Notes under the pieces: generated by a model
What the model was told of the DNA's origin: nothing
The model's database searches: none
Seen by the model: only the letters and a program-made list of their open reading frames with translations
DNA from: Shumkonia mesophila
GTDB taxonomy: Bacteria > Pseudomonadota > Alphaproteobacteria > Rhodospirillales > Shumkoniaceae
DNA length: 64,000 bases
Assembly: GCF_026163695.1 (NCBI RefSeq)
Contig: NZ_JAOTID010000014.1
Coordinates: 1-64,000 of the forward strand
Direction of reading: 5' to 3'
Shown: piece by piece, positions 50,795 through 59,825 of the stretch
Position numbering within the stretch: position 1 is the first letter of the stretch
Layout: each line of letters opens with the position of its first letter
Translations under genes and position numbers: made by a program

Positions 50795-51925
50795 TCAGCG
50801 CGATCGGACCAAGCGGTGATTCAGCGCCTCAATCGCTGCTTGACCTGCGTGCGGCGTGATGGCCAGGCGATAGTCCCGGCCCTCGCCGTAATTGAGCATG
50901 TGGATCTCGCCTCGGGCCTTCCAGTCTTCGCGGCTTCCTCCGTGGACGGTCGCAGGCTCCATGGCGACGACATAGTTTCCTTCCTGAAGGTTCTGCCACT
51001 GGAACAGGGCGGGCATCGATTTGCCGTCCCAGGCGATTTCCAGGCCGATGCCGCGTTCCCCCGCCGGGGTCTCGAAGGCGCCGTTGACGAGCGCCGCATG
51101 CGCCGTACCGTCCGCCTCCATGGCGATCCGGTGTTCATAGACCTGCTGATGGAAACGGGCCTGCGGTTCGGCCTGCTCGATGGGACCGAACCGGCTCGCC
51201 CTCGGGTCGTGGGCGGTGAATGGCGTTGCCTCGATGGGAGCGACCAGGCGCGTGTATTCGTCGACCACCGGCCAGCCGAGATTGACGTGATAGAGGAGGA
51301 GGTGCGGGGTCGCATAGAAACCCAAGTTGCGGACCCGGTCCTGGAAATGAACCGTATCGGTGCCGACCTCAACCTCGATGCGTCGTTCCAGGACCAGGTT
51401 CTCGGCGTACATCGCCGCCTGCCGGATCGTTCCTTCGGCGTAGAGGAAGCAGCGCTCATCCTCCCAGCGCTCCCCATATGCCGCGAGGCGCGCCGGCTGA
51501 TAGCTGATGCGGCCGTGGAGGCCATGGAAAACGCGCTTGCGGTCGGGGTAGCAGTAGTGTTCGGCGGTGTCCTCGGTCGCCGCCATGATGTGATCCAGCC
51601 CGCAGGTGTTCATCATTCCGGAGAACGAGCGTAGCCACCCAAGGCCGTCTTCCGCATCGACCTCATGCAGCCAGGGGTGACGGAAGCCGGCCGGCGAATG
51701 CCAGCCGATCGGCACGCCATGGTACGTCATGCCGCCAAGGTCCATGGCCCGGTCGATCAGAATGTCGAAGCTCAGGCCTGAACCCGTACGAAACCTCAGC
51801 AAACGCAGCGCCCGTTCCGGCCCGTCTTCGTAGGCAAGGAGTTCGACCCCGAAAACCTGTGAAAAGTCGCCAACCCGCCGTGCCAGTTCGCGGCGGGAGA
51901 ACGATTGTCCGAACAGCACCGGCAT
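50795..51925 (-). CDS. DUF4432 family protein (aldose 1-epimerase-like)
   Basis: This 376-residue protein has the galactose-mutarotase-like beta-sandwich pattern of the DUF4432 family: ELARRVGDFSQVFGVELLAY, FRTGSGLSFDILIDRAMDLG, GMTYHGVPIGWHSPAGF, MMNTCGLDHIMAATEDTAEH, VFHGLHGRISYQPARL, LLLYHVNLGWPVVDEY and NLQEGNYVVAMEPATVHGGS. It probably interconverts sugar anomers or acts as an aldose epimerase for the sugar imported by the operon's ABC transporter. The ATG at 51923-51925 is chosen; the frame continues upstream only into the preceding gene. It is the last gene of the operon. Confidence 0.85.
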   Translation of the reverse strand: MPVLFGQSFSRRELARRVGDFSQVFGVELLAYEDGPERALRLLRFRTGSGLSFDILIDRAMDLGGMTYHGVPIGWHSPAGFRHPWLHEVDAEDGLGWLRSFSGMMNTCGLDHIMAATEDTAEHYCYPDRKRVFHGLHGRISYQPARLAAYGERWEDERCFLYAEGTIRQAAMYAENLVLERRIEVEVGTDTVHFQDRVRNLGFYATPHLLLYHVNLGWPVVDEYTRLVAPIEATPFTAHDPRASRFGPIEQAEPQARFHQQVYEHRIAMEADGTAHAALVNGAFETPAGERGIGLEIAWDGKSMPALFQWQNLQEGNYVVAMEPATVHGGSREDWKARGEIHMLNYGEGRDYRLAITPHAGQAAIEALNHRLVRSR

Positions 51926-51963
51926 TGGCGCCTCCGTTGACGATGGTTGGTCGATTCCTGGGT

Positions 51964-52863
51964 TTATGACGCGCGGGTCGTCTGCTTCGCCCGCGACACC
52001 CCCGGCTTTCCTTCGGTGAGCCCGTAGAAGGCCATCGCATTGGCGCCGAAAACCTTGGCACTGGCGGCTGATTCTGTCGCCCCCAGGATGGCCTCCAGGG
52101 TTCCCTTGACGGTGGCGTAGTCGGCGGCCAGCAGGCATACCGGCCAATCGGACCCGAACATCACCCGATCCTCGCCGAAGCACTCCATGACGAACTCGAT
52201 GTAGGGCCTCAGATCGTCCGCCGTCCACGCCGTCCAACTGGCCTCGGTGACCATGCCCGAAAGCTTGCAGTACACATTCGGTCGTTCGGCGATCTCTTTT
52301 AAGCGCGATGCCCACGGTTCCATCACCCCCTCGGCGATCCGGGGCTTGGCGATGTGGTCGACCACGAACCGCATATCCGGATGCGTGTCGACCGTCTTCA
52401 GGCAGGCCGGCAACTCGCGTTCGCGGGGCAGCAGATCGTAAGCCAGCCCCGCCTTGCCCACTTCGCCGATACCCCGGACGACATCGTCGCGGGCGGCCCA
52501 TGCCGGGTCTTCCTCGTCGTGGACCTGGTGGCGGATGCCGACCAGCCATTTGCCATGCGGCCCATCCTGGATTTCCGCCAGCCTGTCGCCGACCGCGGGA
52601 TCGGTCAGATCCACCCAGCCGACGACGCCGGCCACGAAATCCGTCTTTGCAGCGATGGCCAGGAACTCGTGGGTCTCCTCGACGTCCGAGCGGGTCTGGA
52701 CGAGTACCGTACGATCGACTCCGCTGTCCCGGAGGATGGGCCGCATGTCCTCCGGCCCGATGGGCCGGCGGATGGCCGCCAAGGCATCGGTCATCCAGGG
52801 GTACTCTGCACGACTCGGGTCCCAGAAATGCTGGTGGGAGTCGATGACGAGACGACGGGTCAT
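51964..52863 (-). CDS. Amidohydrolase, probable sugar lactonase (L-fuconolactonase-like)
   Basis: This 299-residue amidohydrolase-related (Amidohydro_2) protein has VIDSHQHFWDPSRAEYPWMT (two His ligands), VLVQTRSDVEETHEFLAIAA, DFVAGVVGWVDLTDP, FVVDHIAKPRIAEGVMEPWA (His) and VMFGSDWPVCLLAADYATVK (Asp). Such proteins hydrolyse sugar-derived lactones such as L-fucono- or L-rhamnonolactone. It starts ATG at 52861-52863 with a 4-base overlap of the aldo/keto reductase stop. The pair (dehydrogenase, lactonase) makes an aldonate from an aldose. Confidence 0.87.
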   Translation of the reverse strand: MTRRLVIDSHQHFWDPSRAEYPWMTDALAAIRRPIGPEDMRPILRDSGVDRTVLVQTRSDVEETHEFLAIAAKTDFVAGVVGWVDLTDPAVGDRLAEIQDGPHGKWLVGIRHQVHDEEDPAWAARDDVVRGIGEVGKAGLAYDLLPRERELPACLKTVDTHPDMRFVVDHIAKPRIAEGVMEPWASRLKEIAERPNVYCKLSGMVTEASWTAWTADDLRPYIEFVMECFGEDRVMFGSDWPVCLLAADYATVKGTLEAILGATESAASAKVFGANAMAFYGLTEGKPGVSRAKQTTRAS

Positions 52864-53882
52864 GCCACGCCCTCCTCGTTCTTCGGCACCGGTGCTTCTT
52901 CGGCGAGCAGGCCTTCGTCTTTGAGTTCGGCCCACAGGCCGTCCGGGATCGGATGGCGAAATAGGCGTTCGTTTTCCTTGAATTCCTCGGCGGAGCGGAC
53001 CCCGGTGAGGACGGTGGCGACCGCAGGGTGGCCCAGCGGGAACTGAATGGCCGCGGCTTTCAGGGGAACGCCGTGGTGCAGGCAGACCGCCTCGATCTGG
53101 CGGGCGCGGTCGATCAATTCCTTGGGCGCCTCGACATAGTTGAAGGTGATGCCGGGCCGTGGATCGGCCAGCAGGCCGCTGTTGTAAACGCCGCCGATGA
53201 TAACCGAGACCCCCTTGCGCACGCATTTCGGCATGAACTCGGGCAGCGCCGTCTGGTCGAGCAGCGTGTAGCGGCCGGCCAGCAGGAAGCAGTCGAAATC
53301 GCCGTGATCCATGAAGCGCGACAGCATCTCCCACTGATTCATGCCGGCCGAAACGGCGCGGATCGTCCCGTCGCTTCGCAGGCGGTCGAGGGCCTTGTAG
53401 GCGCCTTTGACGGCCGGTTCGAAATGATCGTCGGGGTCATGAATGTGCAGGATGTCGACACGATCGAGGTTGAGGCGCTTCAGGCTGTCCTCCAGCGAAC
53501 GCATGACGCCGTCGTAGCTGTAGTCCAGCACGCAGCACATTTCGTCGTTGGCCAGATAAAAGGACTGGTTGTTGCCATAGACCTCGTTGCCGGTCCGTTT
53601 GCCGGGACGGATGAGGCGGCCCACCTTGGTCGAGACGACGAAATCGTCGCGCCGGCGCCCGGCGAGGCCGCGCCCCGCTCGTTGTTCGGCCAGGCCATAG
53701 CCGTAGAAGGGCGCCGTGTCGATATAGCGGACGCCCGATCGGAAGGCGGCTTCGATCGCCGCCGCCGCATCCTCTTCCGGCACCACGCTGAGAAGATTGC
53801 CGATCGGCGCGGTGCCGATGCCCAGACGGGTCACGGTAAGGCCGGTTTTCGCAAGCGGAACGCGAACTGTTGGGTCTGCCAT
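52860..53882 (-). CDS. Aldo/keto reductase, probable aldose 1-dehydrogenase
   Basis: This 340-residue AKR shows LGIGTAPIGNLLSVVPEEDA, YIDTAPFYGYGLAEQRAGRG (Asp and Tyr of the tetrad), VVSTKVGRLIRPG (Lys), DRVDILHIHDPDDHF (His), IRAVSAGMNQWE and LKAAAIQFPLGHPAVATVLT. The closest described type is L-fucose/D-threo-aldose 1-dehydrogenase, which oxidises an aldose to the lactone. The stop overlaps the lactonase start, so the two are coupled. It follows the ABC ATPase gene by 3 bases. Substrate not proven. Confidence 0.88.
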   Translation of the reverse strand: MADPTVRVPLAKTGLTVTRLGIGTAPIGNLLSVVPEEDAAAAIEAAFRSGVRYIDTAPFYGYGLAEQRAGRGLAGRRRDDFVVSTKVGRLIRPGKRTGNEVYGNNQSFYLANDEMCCVLDYSYDGVMRSLEDSLKRLNLDRVDILHIHDPDDHFEPAVKGAYKALDRLRSDGTIRAVSAGMNQWEMLSRFMDHGDFDCFLLAGRYTLLDQTALPEFMPKCVRKGVSVIIGGVYNSGLLADPRPGITFNYVEAPKELIDRARQIEAVCLHHGVPLKAAAIQFPLGHPAVATVLTGVRSAEEFKENERLFRHPIPDGLWAELKDEGLLAEEAPVPKNEEGVA

Positions 53883-53885
53883 GAT

Positions 53886-55439
53886 CTAAGCTCCCTGGAA
53901 TGCAGAGACGCCGCCTTCATGTTCTTCGTCCAGTCTGGCTTCGTGAATGCGGCCCATGATTTGCCGGCTCATCTGCTCGTAGTTGTAGGTGTTGAGCAGA
54001 TCCCCGATCACTCGGAAATCCCTCATCACCACGACCCGGTCGGCCAGCAGGACCATCTCGGCGAGATCGCTGGTGATCAACACCACCGCAACCCCCTGTT
54101 CGGCTAGGTCCCATATGAGACGATGCAAATATCCCTTGGTGCGAATGTCGATACCGACGGTCGGCTCGTCGACGATCAGGATTTCGGATTCCGCGGCCAG
54201 CCACTTGGCGACGCTGACCTTCTGCTGGTTGCCCCCGGACAGGTTGCCGACGTCTTGGTCCAGGGAGGGCGTTCGCACGTCGAGCTTTTGGACGAACGGA
54301 CCGATGGCCTTGCGCTCCTGCTTGTCGGTGAACAGCTTCAGGATGCCCCCCAACCGGTGCCAGATCGTGATGCCGGTATTCTTGGCGACCGAATGGGCGA
54401 GGATCAGGCCTTCCTGCTTGCGGTCCTCGGAAACGTAACCGATGCGCCACCTTTGCAGGGCGTCGCGGACATTCCTGATGACGGCGGACCGTCCGTCGAC
54501 CAGGATCTGGCCGCCGGTGATCTTCTCGGCCCCGATCACCGCCTTGGCGAGTTCGCTGCGTCCGGCGCCGACCAGGCCGTAAAGGCCGACGACTTCGCCC
54601 TTGCGGACCTGAAGGTCGATGCCGCGATGGCCGAGCGCGGTGCAAACACCCTTGAGCTCGAGCTTGACCTCGCCCAGGTTCGCCCGACGTTTTCCGATGT
54701 CGCCGAGGGCGTCGTCGCGGCCGACCATGTGGGCGACCACCTGCCGCTTGTCGATGTCCGCGATCGGAACCCCGGCGCAGGCGTTGCGGCCGTCGCGCAG
54801 GATGGTGACCCGGTCGCAAAGGGCGAAGACCTCCTCCAGCTTGTGGGTGACGAACAGGATGGCGACGCCGTCGTCCTTCAACCGGCGCAGCAGGCCGAAT
54901 AGCACCTCGATTTCATTGTGGGTGATCGAGGCGGTCGGTTCGTCGAGCAGGAGGATACGGCTTTGTTGCGAAAGCGCGCGGGCGATTTCGACCAGTTGCA
55001 TCTGGGCGACCGAAAGGCGGTTCACCGGGATCTCGGGGGCGATGGCGAGGTCGAGCGCCGCCAGCCAGTGCGACGCCTGGCGGTTCATCTCGCCGCGGTC
55101 GATCAGACCCCGCTTGGTGGGCAGCCGTTCGATCATGATGTTCTCGGCAACCGAGTAGCGGGGGATGAGGTTGCGCTCCTGATGGACGACGCCGATGCCG
55201 GCGGCGAAGGCGTCGCGGGGCGAGGAAAAGCTGGCGGCCTTGCCCATTATCTGCACTTCGCCCTCGTCCGGACGGTAGACGCCGGTGACGATCTTGATAA
55301 GCGTGCTTTTGCCCGCCCCATTCTCGCCAAGCAGGGCATGGATCTCGCCGGAGTTGAGCGCCATCGAAACACGGTCCAGCGCCTTGACGCCGGGAAAGAC
55401 CTTGGTCGCGTTTTCGACCAGCAGGGCGCCGGCTGTCAT
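53886..55439 (-). CDS. Sugar ABC transporter ATPase (RbsA/MglA type, two NBDs)
   Basis: This 517-residue protein is a fused double ATP-binding subunit. In the first domain are Walker A GENGAGKST, LSVAQMQLVEIARALSQQ and Walker B ILLLDEPTA. In the second, a degenerate Walker A GLVGAGRSELAKAV, LSGGNQQKVSVAKWLA and ILIVDEPTVGIDIRTKG. This layout is typical of carbohydrate ABC importers of the RbsA family. The ATG at 55437-55439 overlaps the permease stop by four bases. It powers the permease pair upstream in the same operon. Confidence 0.95.
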   Translation of the reverse strand: MTAGALLVENATKVFPGVKALDRVSMALNSGEIHALLGENGAGKSTLIKIVTGVYRPDEGEVQIMGKAASFSSPRDAFAAGIGVVHQERNLIPRYSVAENIMIERLPTKRGLIDRGEMNRQASHWLAALDLAIAPEIPVNRLSVAQMQLVEIARALSQQSRILLLDEPTASITHNEIEVLFGLLRRLKDDGVAILFVTHKLEEVFALCDRVTILRDGRNACAGVPIADIDKRQVVAHMVGRDDALGDIGKRRANLGEVKLELKGVCTALGHRGIDLQVRKGEVVGLYGLVGAGRSELAKAVIGAEKITGGQILVDGRSAVIRNVRDALQRWRIGYVSEDRKQEGLILAHSVAKNTGITIWHRLGGILKLFTDKQERKAIGPFVQKLDVRTPSLDQDVGNLSGGNQQKVSVAKWLAAESEILIVDEPTVGIDIRTKGYLHRLIWDLAEQGVAVVLITSDLAEMVLLADRVVVMRDFRVIGDLLNTYNYEQMSRQIMGRIHEARLDEEHEGGVSAFQGA

Positions 55440-56428
55440 GGGGCCGCCTCCTGCGCAACCGGAGTGGGGGCCTTTTCCGCTTTTACCGTCCGCCATCGGT
55501 TGAAGACGACGGCCGCCAGGATCAGCATGCCCAGGAAAAACTGGACATAGTATGGGTCGGTACGGGCCAGCAGCAGGCCGTTTTCCAGCAGCACGATCAG
55601 CACCACCGCGATCATGGTGCCCATGACCGACACATGGCCGCCGGAGAGGATGGCGCCGCCGATGACGGGGGCGGCGAAGGATGGCAGCAGCCAATCGACG
55701 CCGATGGTCGGTTCCGCGGTGCCGAGCCGGGCCACCGCGACCATGCCGGCAAACGCCGCCAGGGCGCCGGAAACCGTGTGGGCCAGGATGACGCTGCCCT
55801 GGATCGAGATGCCCGAAAGGGCCGCCGCCGCCGGGTTGCCGCCGGTCGCCAGGATGTATCGCCCGGGCCGGGTGCGCGAGAAGAACAGGCTGACCATGAT
55901 GGCCGATACGATGGGAATGGCGACGATGTTGGGGATCGGGCCGACCTTGCCGTCGTACCAATCGAGCAGCGCCTGCGGCATGTGGTAGAATGGGATGGAT
56001 TCGGTGATGCCGTAGTTGAGGCCGGTATAGATCGACAGCATCGCCAACGTGACGACGAAACCGTTGATTCCCGAATAGGCGATGATGGCCCCGTTCAGCC
56101 ATCCCGTGGCGATACCCACCGCCATGCCGGCCAGCGCGGCCAACGGGACGGGAATGCCGTAAACCTCCATCATCCCACCGAACAGGATGGCGACGAGGCC
56201 GCCGATCGCGCCGACCGCAAGGTTCATTTGGCCGACCGCGATGACGATCATTTGCGACATCGCGAAGATGCCCGTCACCGACAGGATCCGCAACATGACG
56301 AAGAGGTTGTATTCCGTGAGGAAGGCCGGCGCGATCAGCGACAACGCCACGATGAAGAAGACCGTGATCCCCAGCAGCGGCATCCATTCGGCATGGATGA
56401 GATCGCGAACGAGAGGGGTCCTGATCAT
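55436..56428 (-). CDS. Sugar ABC transporter permease (RbsC type), second subunit
   Basis: This 330-residue membrane protein is of the BPD_transp_2/RbsC type: LLGITVFFIVALSLIAPAFL, NLAVGAIGGLVAILFGGMME, IIAYSGINGFVVTLAMLSIY, RTRPGRYILATGGNPAAAAL with SGISIQ (the EAA-like coupling segment) and ILSGGHVSVMGTMIAVVLIV. It starts ATG at 56426-56428 with a 4-base overlap of the first permease. With the other permease it probably forms a heterodimer. Confidence 0.93.
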   Translation of the reverse strand: MIRTPLVRDLIHAEWMPLLGITVFFIVALSLIAPAFLTEYNLFVMLRILSVTGIFAMSQMIVIAVGQMNLAVGAIGGLVAILFGGMMEVYGIPVPLAALAGMAVGIATGWLNGAIIAYSGINGFVVTLAMLSIYTGLNYGITESIPFYHMPQALLDWYDGKVGPIPNIVAIPIVSAIMVSLFFSRTRPGRYILATGGNPAAAALSGISIQGSVILAHTVSGALAAFAGMVAVARLGTAEPTIGVDWLLPSFAAPVIGGAILSGGHVSVMGTMIAVVLIVLLENGLLLARTDPYYVQFFLGMLILAAVVFNRWRTVKAEKAPTPVAQEAAP

Positions 56429-57435
56429 CGTTTCAACCCCGCGCGCTGCACATAGACGCTGCGCCAGCGGTCGAGGCCGACGGCGACGAGAAGCGTCAAT
56501 CCCAGGAAGAACTGGATCCAGAAGCTGCCCACATTGAGAAGGACGAGGCCGTTCTGAAGTACGGTCACCAGTACGGCACCGAGGAGCGTCCCCACCACCG
56601 AAACCATGCCTCCCGACAATAAGGTGCCGCCAAGAAGGGGCGCGAGGAACGACGGCAGCAGCCAGTCCTGGCCGACCGAAGGAAGGGCCGCGGCCAGCCG
56701 CGCCGCCACCATGACGCCGGCGATGCCGGCGCACAGCCCGGACAGCACGTGGGCGACGACGATGACGCGCTCCACCGGGGTGCCCGAAAGCTTGGCGGCG
56801 ACCGGGTTGGCTCCGGCCGCCAGGATCTGTCTGCCGACCAGGGAATACTTGAAGAGGACGAGCAGCGCCGCCCCCACCGCAAAGGTGACGGTCAGCAATG
56901 CCGAATAGGGGCCGAAGCGCGCCTTGCCGAGTGCATTGAAGGCGGCCGGCAGTTCGCGGAACGCCTCGGCCTTGGTCAAGATCAGCATGGCGCCAAAATA
57001 GAGGCTGGCGGTCGCCAGCGTGATGACGAAACTGTGGATGCCCGTGCGCACGATGAGGATGCCGTTGAGCCACCCGAGGATGGCCGCAACAGCCAGTCCG
57101 CCGGCGATAGAGACGATGATCGGCAGGCCGAGCGCCTCCAGCAGGTAGCCGGTTGCCATGATGGCGCAGACGCCGATCGAGCCGATGGCGAGGTTCATGC
57201 CGCCGGTCGCCAGCACCACCATCATCGAGAACCCGATGACGGTGTCGATCGCCAGGTTTCGTGTCAGCGTGAATAGATTGAACGGAGAAAGGAATCCGGG
57301 GGCGAGGCTGGCGACGATGGTGACGAGCAACAGGATGACGAAAGCCAATCCGGCGACGTTCGCGGCGCGCACAAGGACGGGCAGCAACTCGAACCGGGTC
57401 TTCAACCGTTGGGCGGACGAAAGGGTTTCGAGCAT
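56425..57435 (-). CDS. Sugar ABC transporter permease (RbsC type), first subunit
   Basis: This 336-residue RbsC-type permease has AGLAFVILLLVTIVASLAPG, MMVVLATGGMNLAIGSIGVC, ILIVRTGIHSFVITLATASL, LVGRQILAAGANPVAAKLSG (coupling loop) and LGGTLLSGGMVSVVGTLLGA. About eight hydrophobic segments are seen. It is encoded 74 bp after the binding protein gene and overlaps the second permease gene by 4 bp. It is clearly paralogous to that permease. Confidence 0.93.
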   Translation of the reverse strand: MLETLSSAQRLKTRFELLPVLVRAANVAGLAFVILLLVTIVASLAPGFLSPFNLFTLTRNLAIDTVIGFSMMVVLATGGMNLAIGSIGVCAIMATGYLLEALGLPIIVSIAGGLAVAAILGWLNGILIVRTGIHSFVITLATASLYFGAMLILTKAEAFRELPAAFNALGKARFGPYSALLTVTFAVGAALLVLFKYSLVGRQILAAGANPVAAKLSGTPVERVIVVAHVLSGLCAGIAGVMVAARLAAALPSVGQDWLLPSFLAPLLGGTLLSGGMVSVVGTLLGAVLVTVLQNGLVLLNVGSFWIQFFLGLTLLVAVGLDRWRSVYVQRAGLKR

Positions 57436-57509
57436 TGAAAACGCCTTCGTGCTTGAAGAGGGGGCTCGCCCGTCGAGCGATATGAACGGGCGAGCTTGCC
57501 GGGACCGCT

Positions 57510-58547
57510 TTACTTGCAGTCCAGATACTTCTCTTCGAGCGAACCGATGATCTCGTTGGCGATTTTCTTCAGTTCATCCTTGTAGGTATCGATGTTGCCG
57601 GCGTGTATGAGCAGTGTGCCGGAGTCGATGAACGTCTTGTTCTGGGGCGTTTCCTGGAACTTCGCGTCCTTCTTGATCTTGCAGCCCTCGACGAAACGCT
57701 TGAGCGCGAAAGCGGCGATGTAGCCCTGGCCGTAAGGGTTCTGGGCCATGGTGCCTTGCAGGAAACCGTCCTTGATCGCGCTCAGAACGATCGGGTCGTC
57801 ATCGATGCCGATCATCTTGATCCGCTTGTTGCCGATATTACGCAGCGACCGGGCTGCGACGACCGAGGACACGTAGCCGGTCGACACGATGCCGTCGACT
57901 TCCGCCCCCTTGGCGGCGAGCAGGCCGTTAATCTTCTGGTCGCCGGTTTCCTGGCTGTCGGTGTCGGTCAGGTGCTGGTAGATCTTGACACCGGGTCCTG
58001 CCTCCTCGGCGGCCTTGTTGATGGCGGCGATACGCAACTGCGTGTTGGGATCGACCAGGCGGCTGCCGGTATGCAGGATGTTGCCCTTGCCGCCCATTTC
58101 CTTGATCAGGGCCTTGGTTCCGAGGTAGGCCGAACGGTAGACGTCGGTGGCCAGGCAGAACTTGGCCGGGCTGGGGCTCTGGGTGCAGCCGCCGATGGCG
58201 ACCGACGGGGCGCCGAAACCGGCCAGTTCCTCGAGAGTCGCGTTCGTTCCGGTGGCGTCGCCGGGGAACACGCCGAAGGCGTTATAGCCTTGGGCCGCCA
58301 AACTCTCGATCAGCTTGTTCTGAAGATCCAGCTTCCATTCTTGGGGAACCTTGTAGTCGGCAGTTGCCAGCTTGAAATCCTTGGCCGCGTCTTTGGCCGC
58401 CTGTTCCCAGGGGGCAAAAAACGGATGCGGGCCGCCCGGAACAAGTGCCACCTTGACATCCGCGGCCTGCGCCAGCGAGGCGCCAAGCAAGCCGATGCCA
58501 AGGACGGCGGCCATTATGGAAGGGGTGGAGTTGGCTTTGCGAAACAT
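57510..58547 (-). CDS. Sugar ABC transporter periplasmic binding protein (RbsB type)
   Basis: This 345-residue receptor has a signal peptide (MFRKANSTPSIMAAVLGIGL, then LGASLAQA before ADVKVA). The mature part has ALVPGGPHPFFAPWEQAAKD, LIESLAAQGYNAFGVFPGDA, ATLEELAGFGAPSVAIGG, CLATDVYRSAYLGTKALIKE, AAKGAEVDGIVSTGYVSSVV and MIGIDDDPIVLSAIKDGFLQ, the pattern of RbsB/peripla_BP_4 proteins. The ATG at 58545-58547 is chosen for its signal peptide; the upstream TTG extension is not peptide-like. It starts the seven-gene sugar operon. Confidence 0.93.
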   Translation of the reverse strand: MFRKANSTPSIMAAVLGIGLLGASLAQAADVKVALVPGGPHPFFAPWEQAAKDAAKDFKLATADYKVPQEWKLDLQNKLIESLAAQGYNAFGVFPGDATGTNATLEELAGFGAPSVAIGGCTQSPSPAKFCLATDVYRSAYLGTKALIKEMGGKGNILHTGSRLVDPNTQLRIAAINKAAEEAGPGVKIYQHLTDTDSQETGDQKINGLLAAKGAEVDGIVSTGYVSSVVAARSLRNIGNKRIKMIGIDDDPIVLSAIKDGFLQGTMAQNPYGQGYIAAFALKRFVEGCKIKKDAKFQETPQNKTFIDSGTLLIHAGNIDTYKDELKKIANEIIGSLEEKYLDCK

Positions 58548-58747
58548 CGGTGTCGTCTCCCTGAAAAGTGAAACCCACGCGAAGTTCCGAGGCGGCCGTT
58601 TGGTCGATGCCGGAGCCACAGTCAAGCACGACGCCCGATCTTTTGGTGCCTCGACAGACTAAATATTGCTCTTTTTGATCACAATGTGAACTGAAAAATG
58701 AACACGTGTATCAATATATCCACATTGCGAGGGGTTTTTGGGTGCGG
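58548..58747. promoter_or_regulatory. Promoter region of the sugar ABC operon with TGAAC repeats
   Basis: The 200-base gap is AT-rich from about 58660 to 58730. TGAAC occurs at 58687-58691 and 58699-58703, one 12-bp repeat apart, near AAATATTG. The IclR gene's own upstream region carries AAATATTTGAAC twice. This suggests related half-sites, but the spacing differs, so it is tentative. Confidence 0.4.
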
Positions 58748-59527
58748 CTAGGTTGGCCAGTCGGCACCGCCCAGCTTTTCCGACAGGCACTTGGCGACCT
58801 TCAGCGCCAATTCCCGGAGTTCGTCCAGCTTCTCGTACGTGAAGCGGCTGTGCGGCCCGGAAAAATTGATGCCGCCCTTGACCTTTCCGCCGCTCTCGAA
58901 GATCGGCACGGCGATACAGCGCATCTCGTCGGCGAATTCGCCATCGTCGATGGCATAGCCCTGGGAACGGACACGCTGCAGTTCGGCGCGGAAAACCTCA
59001 GGGTCGGTGATGGTGTGCTTGGCGACCAGCGGCAGGCCGCAGGCGATTACGTCCTCGACGAAGGCCCGGCTTTGGTAGGCGAGCAGGATCTTGCCGATCG
59101 ACGTGCAATGGACGGCGGCCCGATCGCCGACCTGGAAGTCGACCGACACCAGCTGGGTGCCCCTGGCGCGCATGACGATGACGGTTTCGCGGCCCTCGAG
59201 CACCGAGTAGTTGACCGTCTCGCCGGTGGTTGCCGCCAGTTCGCGCAGGGCCGCCCTGATCAGTTCGTGTTGCTCGTCCTCGGCCAGGAGATTGCGCCCC
59301 AGCGAGATCACCTTGTAGCTCAGCTTGAACTTCCGGGCGGAGTCGTCGCGCACCACGTATCCGGCGTCCTCGAGGGTGGCCAGCATCCGATAGGTGGTGC
59401 TGCGATCGGCGCCGATCTCCTGGGCGACGTCGGCCGCCGAGACGGCCTCCCGGGTCCCGCCGACGACCTCCAGGACCTTGAGCGCCCTAAGCACGGTCGA
59501 ACTCTTGCTGACGCTGCTGATGGCCAC
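58748..59527 (-). CDS. IclR family transcriptional regulator (sugar operon)
   Basis: This 259-residue IclR protein has STVLRALKVLEVVGGTREAV, DVAQEIGADRSTTYRMLATL and EDAGYVVRD in the helix-turn-helix part. Its effector domain has VIVMRARGTQLVSVDFQVGD, AAVHCTSIGKILLAYQ and MRCIAVPIFESGGKVKGGIN. It is co-directional with and 200 bp before the sugar ABC operon. Its own upstream region has a direct repeat of AAATATTTGAAC at a 20-bp period, suggesting autoregulation. It probably represses the operon until the sugar or a lactone product accumulates. Confidence 0.9.
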   Translation of the reverse strand: MAISSVSKSSTVLRALKVLEVVGGTREAVSAADVAQEIGADRSTTYRMLATLEDAGYVVRDDSARKFKLSYKVISLGRNLLAEDEQHELIRAALRELAATTGETVNYSVLEGRETVIVMRARGTQLVSVDFQVGDRAAVHCTSIGKILLAYQSRAFVEDVIACGLPLVAKHTITDPEVFRAELQRVRSQGYAIDDGEFADEMRCIAVPIFESGGKVKGGINFSGPHSRFTYEKLDELRELALKVAKCLSEKLGGADWPT

Positions 59528-59571
59528 GTTTTTTCCCTCCGCACCTCATTTCCCGCAAGCCTATCTGACCG

Positions 59572-59603
59572 AAATATTTGAACGCAACATAAAATATTTG
59601 AAC
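59572..59603. promoter_or_regulatory. Direct repeat AAATATTTGAAC, two copies 20 bp apart
   Basis: The 12-mer AAATATTTGAAC occurs at 59572-59583 and 59592-59603, an exact 20-bp period, about two helical turns, 45-76 bp before the IclR start. Such same-face direct repeats are a plausible binding site for a dimeric or tetrameric regulator. A related motif may lie at 58687-58703. Confidence 0.55.
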
Positions 59604-59825
59604 AACTGCAGGAAATGGTGCCGGAGCCGGCGGAACATCCGTCGATGTTGGATCACTATGTGGACGCGCTTCACATCTTGAACGGGTTATGGCGGAGCAC
59701 GGCTGCCCGAGCCCAGCCGCCGGCATAGGCGTAGAGCAGCGCACCCCAGGAAATCCCGTTACCATCCGGAGCAGAAATACCTGCGCGGGAACTCGTTCGA
59801 CACCTGAAGGACAATTGGGGATCCG
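59604..59825. other. Short gap before the nitrilase gene, no supported gene
   Basis: No gene or clear regulatory signal is recognised. A minus-strand frame ends ISWGALLYAYAGGWARAAVL but lacks homology that I recognise. It lies downstream of the nitrilase gene's stop. Confidence 0.4.

Noticed and set aside
51964-53334. Extended lactonase from an upstream start
   Set aside because: The extra N-terminal residues lie in the aldo/keto reductase gene and lack motifs; VIDSHQHF should lie near the N-terminus.
55436-57073. A single long permease or fused protein extending upstream of 56428
   Set aside because: The extension overlaps the first permease in another frame and has no membrane pattern; the ATG at 56428 with a 4-base overlap fits.
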